Assembly: GCA_900556625.1 (NCBI GenBank)
Contig: USPQ01000032.1
Span: 1-26,304 of the forward strand
Length of the DNA stretch: 26,304 nt
From: an uncultured Bacteroides sp.
GTDB lineage: Bacteria > Bacteroidota > Bacteroidia > Bacteroidales > Bacteroidaceae
Direction: 5' to 3'
Of this stretch, positions 14,900-22,531 are shown piece by piece; the first letter of the stretch is position 1, and each line of letters starts with the position of its first letter. The translations under genes were made by a program, and so were the position numbers. The notes under the pieces are model-generated. The model worked only from the letters and a program-made list of their open reading frames with translations. It was not told the DNA's origin and did no database searches.

Positions 14900-16355
14900 A
14901 TTGTTTCTTCGGGAGATAGGCAGCGAACGGATCGTTGGTCTGCATCAGCCATTCTCTGAGTTGCTTGTGCAGGGCGCGGACTAATTTAGGTCGTTCTGTT
15001 GCTATATTTTTCATTTCGTACGGGTCTTTGTCCCGGTCGAAAAGTACAGTCCGGTCAATCTTTCCATTGGTGGCGTGTACGGCAAAGGTATATTTTGAAG
15101 TACGCAGGCCTCGGTAGCCGGTAGTTGGATTATCGGGTTGTACACGATAGTAAGGCTGCACGGTTTTCTTATCCGCTTTTCCTGACAGAATAGAGTTGGC
15201 AAAGTCGAATGTCTGTACTTCCTGCGGAATGTCTTTGGAGAATCCCATCATGGATAATAAGGTTGGATACATATCTCCGAACGCAATCATGGTGTGGTTG
15301 TCAACCCGTGGCTTGATTTGTTGAGGCCATGAAATAATCATGGGGACTTTCATGGATTCTTCGTAGTAAATGTCTTTTCCTGCGGAGTGGTGGACTCCCA
15401 TACATATTCCATGGTCGGAAGTGAAAACTACAATCGTATTGTCGAATAGTTTCAGCCGTTTCAATTCTTCGATAAGGCGTCCCACGTTCTCGTCTACTCC
15501 GGTCATGCAAGCATAGTAGTCACGGATATTGTTGCGGAAGTAGTCTCCCATTTCAGTTCCCTTGGCCGGAATGTCCGGGCGATTCTTGCATAAAGATTCC
15601 ACATTCAGGTGCTTATAAATCTCTTTATATTTGTCGGGCACGAGGTCATAACCTGTATGCGGGGGATTCATGGATACGACCAATGCGAAAGGAGAACTGC
15701 TCTTTTTCTGTTCCGAGAGGAACTCAATGGCACGGTCTACCTCATATTCAGGTCCCCATTTATGGGCATAGAAGAAACTGTCGCGCGGAGCGGCTGTTTC
15801 CCAATACATCGGATTGAGGTGATTGTCATACGTGCCGTAAGCTACCCAGAAGTCGAAACCATGTCGGCGTTCGGGGGGACACCATTCATTCCATGCCGTT
15901 TCTCCGCGGTTGTTGTAGGTATCCACATAGGGTTTGTAGGGTGAGTCGAGATGCCATTTCCCGACGTAGCCTGTCCGGTAGTTCTTGTCTTTCAGGACAT
16001 CACTCCAGCAACGGGCTGTTTCCGGCAGTTCCACACCATAGGGGGCTGTATCCGAATTGCAGTTTCCTATTACCTTATTATTCATGGGGTACATACCGGA
16101 CATCAAGATTCCCCGTGCCGGTGATGAAACAGGATAGCAACTGACTGCATTGGTGAAGAGCACTCCTTCGGACGCAAGCCGGTCTAAGTGGGGAGTTTGT
16201 ACCGGTTCTTTGCCCAGGCAGCCTAAAGCGTCTCCTCTCCATTGGTCGGCCATGATAAAAACGAGATTGGGGGATTCGTTTTTATCTTGTGCCTGAACAG
16301 GCAGACTGGCTGCTATCGGCAGTAACAAAAAGGTGTTTTTTAAATGTTGTTTCAT
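14898..16355 (-). CDS. S1-family sulfatase, serine type, periplasmic or exported
   Basis: The 485-residue sulfatase has a cleavable signal peptide (about 1-23, PVQAQ). The active-site signature is SSPARGILMSG, in which Ser77 (S-x-P-x-R, with Arg81) is the residue converted to formylglycine. A serine here means it depends on the anaerobic radical-SAM maturase (anSME), not on the aerobic cysteine-only enzyme. Other alkaline-phosphatase-superfamily marks are FIMADQWRGD near residue 34, GKWH (132-135) and TSDHG (312-316, metal ligands Asp314 and His315), followed by Lys327. It hydrolyses sulfate esters, presumably from carbohydrate in the periplasm. It is transcribed toward the SusCD genes and divergently from the HTCS. 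The S1 subfamily, and so the sulfated sugar position, cannot be assigned by eye. Confidence 0.95.
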   Translation of the reverse strand: MKQHLKNTFLLLPIAASLPVQAQDKNESPNLVFIMADQWRGDALGCLGKEPVQTPHLDRLASEGVLFTNAVSCYPVSSPARGILMSGMYPMNNKVIGNCNSDTAPYGVELPETARCWSDVLKDKNYRTGYVGKWHLDSPYKPYVDTYNNRGETAWNEWCPPERRHGFDFWVAYGTYDNHLNPMYWETAAPRDSFFYAHKWGPEYEVDRAIEFLSEQKKSSSPFALVVSMNPPHTGYDLVPDKYKEIYKHLNVESLCKNRPDIPAKGTEMGDYFRNNIRDYYACMTGVDENVGRLIEELKRLKLFDNTIVVFTSDHGICMGVHHSAGKDIYYEESMKVPMIISWPQQIKPRVDNHTMIAFGDMYPTLLSMMGFSKDIPQEVQTFDFANSILSGKADKKTVQPYYRVQPDNPTTGYRGLRTSKYTFAVHATNGKIDRTVLFDRDKDPYEMKNIATERPKLVRALHKQLREWLMQTNDPFAAYLPKKQ

Positions 16356-16418
16356 ACTATTTATTTGGATTATTTCTGTTGTTCTCAGGTTAACGATTTG
16401 CTGTTCCGGTAACTGCTA

Positions 16419-16426
16419 CAAAATTA
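16419..16426 (-). promoter_or_regulatory. -7 element of the sulfatase (PUL) promoter
   Basis: On the minus strand TAATTTTG matches TAnnTTTG exactly. It predicts a start near 16412 and a leader of about 57 nt to the sulfatase ATG at 16355. There is no TTTG at the -33 position; instead a direct repeat ends about 30 bases upstream. A good -7 box without a -33 box is what an activator-dependent promoter should look like. Confidence 0.6.
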
Positions 16427-16454
16427 AGGTGAAGGCAAAAAACAGCCTCTGAGC

Positions 16455-16486
16455 GTTTCATTCATTAATGTCTGGTGTTTCATTCA
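16455..16486. promoter_or_regulatory. Direct repeat, candidate HTCS operator
   Basis: GTTTCATTCA occurs perfectly twice, at 16455-16464 and 16477-16486, with starts exactly 22 bp apart (two helical turns). Relative to the inferred sulfatase start near 16412 the copies cover about -43 to -74. AraC-family domains have two helix-turn-helix units and commonly bind direct repeats of this spacing just upstream of the core promoter. The repeat lies in the divergent gap between the regulator and its likely target. Binding is inferred. Confidence 0.6.
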
Positions 16487-16569
16487 AATAACGATTAATT
16501 GGGCTTTTTTCTAGCTTTTTCGAGTTAGTTTTTGTTTCTTTGTGCGCAGAGTTAAATCTAATCCCGCCT

Positions 16570-19500
16570 ATGAACGCAAAGAAAATTTTCTTATTAACCG
16601 CCTGTTTGTTACTTCCTTTTTTGCTTAATGCTTCTTTGGAGCAGAACTTTAAAAAGATGAATATGCAAAACGGTCTTGCCGGTAATTCCGTTTATTCCAT
16701 ATTTAAGGATAAGGACGGATTTATATGGTTCGGAACAGGAGACGGGTTGAGCCGTTATGACGGAAAGAATATACGCAGCTTCACTTCCGATAAGTATAAT
16801 ATGACTATTGAGCATATGTATGATACATCGGACGGGCTGCTTCTTTTTATCACCAGTAGTAATTTACACTGCTTTGACCGTTATCGGGAATGTTTTGTAG
16901 AAACAGCCGGCTTTGGCGATATACGATACTACAATACGAGAGGGCTGGTACTTCTGAATGATTCTACCTACTGGTCGATTTCGAAAAATAAGTTACACTT
17001 ATTGAAGCGTGTGCTTGGTAGAAGTGCTGATAATAAAACTTCTGTGCTTTCGCTTGAAGTACTGAAAGAGTTTGCGCTAACTGATGAAACGGAGATTATC
17101 TATGCATTTTGTGAATCGCAGGACAAAAAGAAACTTTTTCTGGTAACAGAGAAAAGTAAACTGCTTATTTTCGATTTGCAGACGGAGAAGTTGGACGCTG
17201 TTGTTACTCTGTTTACCAGTCGCCCCGATTCATATCAGATTTCCTCATTGGTTTGTGATAAGGATTATTTATGGATGTCAACGATAGGCGGGGGCGTGTT
17301 GCGTTATCATTTGCGCAATCATTCTTTAGATTCTTTTACAAGAAATTCCAGTAGTAAACAGTATTTGTCGCATGATGACGTGTATGCTTTGATAGCCGTG
17401 GGAGATAAATATATAGCGGCTACCTGGAATGGATATACGGTGCTTTCCTTTGATAAGAAGAATGGTGATGTGACGACCGAGATTAATAACCAGCTTACCC
17501 GCTTCTCCTATAATCTGGAATCCCGTCTACTTTCTGTCTATTACGATTCTCAAGGTCTGCTTTATTTCGGAACACATGGGGGCGGGGTAATGATTCTCGA
17601 CTTGAGGGAAAAGTTTTATGAAAGGTTCTGCCAGAGTGAGACGAGTGAAATCTGTGATATTGTGTCCGATGATAAAGGGAATATCTGGATGGCTACGTTT
17701 CATGGGGAGATATTATGCAGCGACTCGCCGTTTGACCCGTCAAAACCATTGAATTTTTCTCCGAAGAATACTCCCATTGTTGAAGGGAAAGCTGTGCTTT
17801 GTGCTATGAAAGATGAGGAAGGTAATTTATGGTTTGGCAATTCGGATGCATCCATAACTTGCTATCAATCTTCTTCCGGTAAGTTTATGAACTATAACTT
17901 GCCTTATGAATACCGGAAGAATAATAATCTGAAATATTCCACTTATGTGTGGCAGTTGTTTATGGACAGCAAGCACCGCTTTTGGGTAGGGACGCGGAAC
18001 GGTTTATTACTGTTCGACCGGGAGACGAAGAACTTCTCTCCGGTTTTAACGGTGGAGGGCAAACCATTGGAGAAACATTCTATACGTGCCATTGTCGAGG
18101 GATTGAATGGGGAACTTTGGATAGGTACTCCCGACGGATTGTACAAGCTAGTATTGAATGTCGAAGGAAAAGCGGAAATAAAAGGAAATTATGAACAGGT
18201 AGCGGGAACTGCCGCCCGGTATGTCCGTGCTCTGCACGCTTCTACGGACGGGCAACTTTATATCGGTTATACTGAGGGACTGGGGATTCTTGCGCAAAAT
18301 AAGGACTCTATACAACATTTCTATACCACCCGTGACGGAATGTGCAGTAATTTTGTCACTTGCATAACGGAAGATGAGAACGGGCATATATGGCTAGGCA
18401 CGAATTCGGGTATCTCCCGATATAGCCGGCATCAGAATTTATTCTATAATTACTATATCTCGGGCAGTAACCGTTCGGTTTTGCAAACTGCAAATACATT
18501 GTTCTTCGGGAATAATTACGCATTGACTTATTTTAATCCGGAAACGGTGGAAATGATACCTTCGATAAAGAAAAACCTCTTGCTTGACCTGGAAGTGAAT
18601 AATAAGCATGTAGCGATTGGTGAGAAGAGAAACGGGCAGGTTATATTGCAAAAAGGACTTCCTTATACTGATGAGCTTACTCTGGCTTATGCCAACCGTG
18701 ACTTTTCGCTTTCATTCAGCAACTTGCTATATTCGGAAGAACATCAGAAGTATAATTATCGTTTGCTCCCTTATCAGAATGAATGGGTGGTATGCAACGG
18801 AGGAGAAAAAGCTGCTTATACCAATCTGCCTGCCGGTGATTATGTGTTTGAGGTGAAAAGCGTTTATCCCGACGGCACTGACAGCGTGGTAAATACATTA
18901 GCGATACGTATTCTTCCTCACTGGAGCCAGACTATCTGGTTTCGCCTGTGTGTGCTTTTGGTTATATTGTTGATAACCGGCTATGCCGTTCACCGTGTTC
19001 GCCGTGAACAGCGAAGGGCTAAACGCGAATTACTCCTGAAACATGAATTGCATATATCCAATATGGAGCGTGAGCAGGAAAAACAGATTCGGGAAGAGAG
19101 GGAGAACTTCTTTACCTGTGTGGCTCATGAGTTGCGGACTCCGTTGACATTGGTACTTTCTCCGTTGCAGGAACTGTTACATCGAAAGACAAATACTGAC
19201 CCTGATTATAAGGCTTTGTCGCTGATGTATGAAAATGGTAATTCACTTCACCGTTTGGTAGACGATTTGTTGAGTGTGCAAAAGATTGAGGCGGGGATGA
19301 TGAAATTATGTCTTTCCGAAGTGAATGTCGTGGCTCTATTGAAAGAAACGGCGACTACTTTCCGACAAATGGCGGTGTCGCGAAAGATTGATTTCGTTCT
19401 TGATTTGCCGGATAAATCTATTCCTCTATGGGTGGATATTGAGAAAGTCGCTTCTGCTATACGCAATTTATTGTCGAACGCATTTAAATATACGGAAGCG

Positions 19501-20685
19501 GGAGGTAACATCACTCTTGCTGTAATGGAGAATACAATGGATGAAAAGGATTATTGCCGGATTGTAGTTTCCGATACGGGCAGAGGGATTCCGGTTGAAT
19601 TGCAACATCGGGTATTCGACTCGTTTGTTACCGGAGGGGCGGCCCCTTCCTTTTCGACTAAAGTCGGTATTGGCTTGCGTATTGTGAAGAATACGATGGA
19701 TATGCATCACGGGACAGTAGACTTACAAAGCGAATTGGGAAAGGGAAGTAGCTTTAGCTTGAATTTCCCGAAAGGGAAAGCCCATTTTGCCGACGATAAC
19801 TGTGAAGAAACGGTTTATGAATCGGTGGATGACAACGCAAGTCCGACGGACGAACCTGCCGTACCGGAACAGGTAAATAAAGAAGAACTATCTGCTGCAA
19901 GGTATAAAACAACTTTGCTGGTTGTAGAAGATAACCCGGATATCCGGCAGTATATTGTGAGTCTTTTTCAGAATAAATATAATGTATTGGAGGCTGCCGA
20001 CGGTGAAGAAGGGGTGCAACAGGCTATGCGACATTTGCCGGATTTAATAATCTCCGATATTATGATGCCGGTAAAAGACGGTTTTGCCTGTTGCAAGGAA
20101 ATCAGGGAGCAGGTGGAGACAGCACATATCCCTATTTTAATGTTGACGGCAAAAGCGGAAGATGCGGATATAATACGGGGAGCGCAGCTTGGAGTGGATG
20201 ATTATATGATGAAACCCTTTAATCCGGAAATACTGAAAGCTAAAGTCGAAAATCTGATTCTGCGCAGAGAACATTTGAAACGGATTTATACAAAATCGTT
20301 GATGTTGAAGCAAACGGCGCAGGAAACAGAGGGGGATGATTTCATGCAAAAAGTAATTAATGTCATAGAAGCCAATCTGGCTAATGAGGATTTTAGTGTG
20401 CAAATGCTTGCCGAACGGTTGAATATGTCGCAACCAACTTTATACAGGAAAATTAAGGAACGAAGTGAGCTTTCTATTATTAAAGTGATTCGTAGTATAA
20501 GGATGAGTAAGGCGGCTTCGCTTATCATGGAGCATAAATACTCTGTTTTGGAAATATCTGAAATGGTCGGGTTTAACGACCCTAATACATTTCGTAAGCA
20601 TTTCATAGAGCAATTTGGTGTGCTTCCTTCTAAGTATGATGAACGGAGTAAGGGAGGAGAGATTGATGAACAACAGAGACAGTAA
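16570..20685 (+). CDS. Hybrid two-component system sensor/regulator (HTCS)
   Basis: The 1371-residue protein is read from the ATG at 16570, which gives a clean signal peptide (MNAKKIFLLTACLLLPFLLN). A TTG 30 bases upstream would put ten extra residues ahead of it and is rejected. Order of parts: periplasmic two-bladed-propeller sensor of repeated GxIWxGTxxGL motifs (about 30-670), Y_Y_Y domain (about 675-775), transmembrane helix (790-811), HisKA with His853 (VAHELRTPL), and HATPase with the N box at 966-971, DTGRGIP (1002-1008) and GIG (1033-1035). A receiver follows (acidic pocket at 1120-1121, phospho-acceptor Asp1163, then LTAK), and an AraC-type pair of helix-turn-helix units (about 1278-1296 and 1326-1346). 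All catalytic residues are present. HTCS proteins sense an oligosaccharide in the periplasm and activate the adjacent PUL, here presumably the divergent sulfatase-SusCD operon. Confidence 0.97.
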   Translation: MNAKKIFLLTACLLLPFLLNASLEQNFKKMNMQNGLAGNSVYSIFKDKDGFIWFGTGDGLSRYDGKNIRSFTSDKYNMTIEHMYDTSDGLLLFITSSNLHCFDRYRECFVETAGFGDIRYYNTRGLVLLNDSTYWSISKNKLHLLKRVLGRSADNKTSVLSLEVLKEFALTDETEIIYAFCESQDKKKLFLVTEKSKLLIFDLQTEKLDAVVTLFTSRPDSYQISSLVCDKDYLWMSTIGGGVLRYHLRNHSLDSFTRNSSSKQYLSHDDVYALIAVGDKYIAATWNGYTVLSFDKKNGDVTTEINNQLTRFSYNLESRLLSVYYDSQGLLYFGTHGGGVMILDLREKFYERFCQSETSEICDIVSDDKGNIWMATFHGEILCSDSPFDPSKPLNFSPKNTPIVEGKAVLCAMKDEEGNLWFGNSDASITCYQSSSGKFMNYNLPYEYRKNNNLKYSTYVWQLFMDSKHRFWVGTRNGLLLFDRETKNFSPVLTVEGKPLEKHSIRAIVEGLNGELWIGTPDGLYKLVLNVEGKAEIKGNYEQVAGTAARYVRALHASTDGQLYIGYTEGLGILAQNKDSIQHFYTTRDGMCSNFVTCITEDENGHIWLGTNSGISRYSRHQNLFYNYYISGSNRSVLQTANTLFFGNNYALTYFNPETVEMIPSIKKNLLLDLEVNNKHVAIGEKRNGQVILQKGLPYTDELTLAYANRDFSLSFSNLLYSEEHQKYNYRLLPYQNEWVVCNGGEKAAYTNLPAGDYVFEVKSVYPDGTDSVVNTLAIRILPHWSQTIWFRLCVLLVILLITGYAVHRVRREQRRAKRELLLKHELHISNMEREQEKQIREERENFFTCVAHELRTPLTLVLSPLQELLHRKTNTDPDYKALSLMYENGNSLHRLVDDLLSVQKIEAGMMKLCLSEVNVVALLKETATTFRQMAVSRKIDFVLDLPDKSIPLWVDIEKVASAIRNLLSNAFKYTEAGGNITLAVMENTMDEKDYCRIVVSDTGRGIPVELQHRVFDSFVTGGAAPSFSTKVGIGLRIVKNTMDMHHGTVDLQSELGKGSSFSLNFPKGKAHFADDNCEETVYESVDDNASPTDEPAVPEQVNKEELSAARYKTTLLVVEDNPDIRQYIVSLFQNKYNVLEAADGEEGVQQAMRHLPDLIISDIMMPVKDGFACCKEIREQVETAHIPILMLTAKAEDADIIRGAQLGVDDYMMKPFNPEILKAKVENLILRREHLKRIYTKSLMLKQTAQETEGDDFMQKVINVIEANLANEDFSVQMLAERLNMSQPTLYRKIKERSELSIIKVIRSIRMSKAASLIMEHKYSVLEISEMVGFNDPNTFRKHFIEQFGVLPSKYDERSKGGEIDEQQRQ

Positions 20686-20709
20686 CGATACATTTATTAT
20701 ATAAATAGA

Positions 20710-20744
20710 AAATGCTCATTCCGTATTGTGTGGAATGAGCATTT
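20710..20744. terminator. Bidirectional terminator between HTCS and the barrel-protein gene
   Basis: AAATGCTCATTCC (20710-20722) and GGAATGAGCATTT (20732-20744) form a perfect 13-bp stem with a 9-nt loop. T-rich stretches follow on both strands (CTCATATTTTATTTTG on plus, TCTATTTAT on minus). It lies midway between two convergent genes, so it should end both transcripts. Confidence 0.85.
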
Positions 20745-20784
20745 CTCATATTTTATTTTGCTATGATTTATCTTTTTGATGACT

Positions 20785-22509
20785 TTAGAACCGGAAACTC
20801 AAGCCCCCTAGGAAATTGAATCCTTCGGCAGGATAACCTAAATAGTATTGATACTTCTTGTTCAGCAGATTGTGTACTTGCGCATAGACCGATACTCCTT
20901 TGAACACATTATAGCTTGCCCCAATGTGCAAATCATTGATAGCAGCCATTTTTGCGTATCCTTCCACTTCTTCCCTGTTGATGTAGTCATAGCTGAGATT
21001 GATATTCAAGGCGGAAATCGGATGAATACGAACGTTGAAAGACATTTCGCTGGCAGGTTTTACAGCCAACAGATATTCTTCTGTTTTGCTGTCCCATTTA
21101 CGATAAGTGTACTTGGCAGATAAAGACACGATTTCTTTATAGTCGTAACTAACTTCACCTCCGACATAAAGATTGTCTGTATTATCTTGCGAGAAATTCA
21201 GATAGGATTCGAAATGGGTAACACTCGCTCTTCCGAAAGCTGAATAAGATAAGTCATTTTTCAAGTTCTGGTAGCCTCCGTATATATTGAACCATACTCC
21301 CGGATAAGGACTGGCCTTGAATCCGAGCGTACCATTAATTTGTTCGTGTGTATCGTAAGGACGTTGCACATATCCCCAGGTGGAAGAAAGATGGGCGTCC
21401 GCTAGTTCGCCATAAGGACAAATACTCTCCAATCTGCGGAAATCATTGAGAAGTTTCCCTCCTGTTGCTTTGGCATAAACTACATAGCTGTCAGAGAATA
21501 TGTATTGTGCAGTGATGTCCGGTGATACGCGGAATGTTTTGTCGAATCCGAAAGATAAGTCCACATTGGCGCCGACGTGTAATTTCCAGTCATCATTATC
21601 CAGTTCGTAATAAGGATTCAGAAGGAGGGTTGTATAATTCTTGAAGTATTCATCTCCAGTGGAGATATTCTTTGTATATCCGCTGTACAAGAAATTGTTC
21701 ATAGCTAATGCAATAGTAACCGATTGCTGGTCGTTGATCGCTCCTGTGACATCTCCTTTGGTACGTATGATTGTTTCTTTAAGCGATGTATTGTCTGTAT
21801 GTTCATTGAGCATATTGTGCTGACGTTCGTACATCAACAGATTCGTCTCGGCATTGAAACGCAGGGGAGCGGTTTCATCGATGAAATGAATGCCGGCATG
21901 AAAATCTCCGGATGTAAACTTTTGCTTGCTGTTCGCACTTCCCGGTTTGAAGTTAAAATTACTCAGTCCGAAGTTACCGGCAATATTCAAATCCAGCTTG
22001 TTAAACTGGTGTGTATAATCTACGTTGGCACATGTACGGTAATAGAATGCATTCCATTTCTCGCTGTCGGTGAAAGGAATGGTCAGTTTACCGTCCATCC
22101 CATCCATTTGGAAGCGTACATTCAGTTTGTCTTTATCAGACAAGCGGAATAAATAATTGGCGAGTACATCGAGATTGCCGTAATTGCCATAACCGGCACG
22201 CACATATCCGGGAGTGCTGCCGGGTTGTGTTTCTTTTCCGGTGTAGGGGCGCATCAGACCTGCTGGAACGGAGGTCGCCGGAAAGAATGTCGTGGCGTAT
22301 TCCACATTTTTCTTGCTGACTGTCGGTTCTTCCACTTTGGGCAGGACGTTCACTTTCGAGGCGTCCATAATATCCGGATTATATTCTTGTTCCACAACGA
22401 CAGTACGGTTCATGGTCGTATCTTTGGGTTGGGTAGTCTGGGCTTGAAGAGCTGACGGTATTGAGATTGCCAGTGTAAGTCCTCCTATTATATAAAAAGC
22501 TCGTTTCAT
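20785..22509 (-). CDS. Outer-membrane beta-barrel protein, TonB-receptor-like without plug
   Basis: The 574-residue protein has a signal peptide (1-24, SALQAQ). A short linker with VVVEQEYNPDIMDASKVNVL (about 37-56) is reminiscent of a TonB-box-like or periplasmic contact segment. From about residue 95 on there are alternating amphipathic strands (YVRAGYGNYGNLDVLANYLF, LNVRFQMDGMDG) to a C-terminal GGLSFRF typical of outer-membrane barrels. There is no plug domain (no LVDG or LKDA motifs), so it is not a complete TonB-dependent transporter. It begins 22 bp after the large TPR gene, and the two are evidently co-transcribed. From memory, similar TPR/barrel pairs occur widely in Bacteroidota without known function. 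Transport, envelope assembly or scaffolding are all possible; no function is claimed. Confidence 0.8.
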   Translation of the reverse strand: MKRAFYIIGGLTLAISIPSALQAQTTQPKDTTMNRTVVVEQEYNPDIMDASKVNVLPKVEEPTVSKKNVEYATTFFPATSVPAGLMRPYTGKETQPGSTPGYVRAGYGNYGNLDVLANYLFRLSDKDKLNVRFQMDGMDGKLTIPFTDSEKWNAFYYRTCANVDYTHQFNKLDLNIAGNFGLSNFNFKPGSANSKQKFTSGDFHAGIHFIDETAPLRFNAETNLLMYERQHNMLNEHTDNTSLKETIIRTKGDVTGAINDQQSVTIALAMNNFLYSGYTKNISTGDEYFKNYTTLLLNPYYELDNDDWKLHVGANVDLSFGFDKTFRVSPDITAQYIFSDSYVVYAKATGGKLLNDFRRLESICPYGELADAHLSSTWGYVQRPYDTHEQINGTLGFKASPYPGVWFNIYGGYQNLKNDLSYSAFGRASVTHFESYLNFSQDNTDNLYVGGEVSYDYKEIVSLSAKYTYRKWDSKTEEYLLAVKPASEMSFNVRIHPISALNINLSYDYINREEVEGYAKMAAINDLHIGASYNVFKGVSVYAQVHNLLNKKYQYYLGYPAEGFNFLGGLSFRF

Positions 22510-22531
22510 ATCATTTCTGTTTTTTAGATTC

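Noticed and set aside
960..16355. Recent mobile element carrying the PUL
   Set aside because: No integrase, transposase, tRNA target or flanking direct repeats are seen; G+C is broadly even apart from part of one BACON gene.
16535..16542. TTTCTTTG as the -7 box of the HTCS gene
   Set aside because: One mismatch, no -33 partner, and very T-rich surroundings that give several equal matches (for example TAGTTTTTG at 16526-16534, with one base too many); not strong enough to list as a feature.
16540..16569. TTG start for the HTCS, ten residues upstream
   Set aside because: The extra residues (CAELNLIPP) do not belong to a signal peptide; the ATG at 16570 directly begins one.
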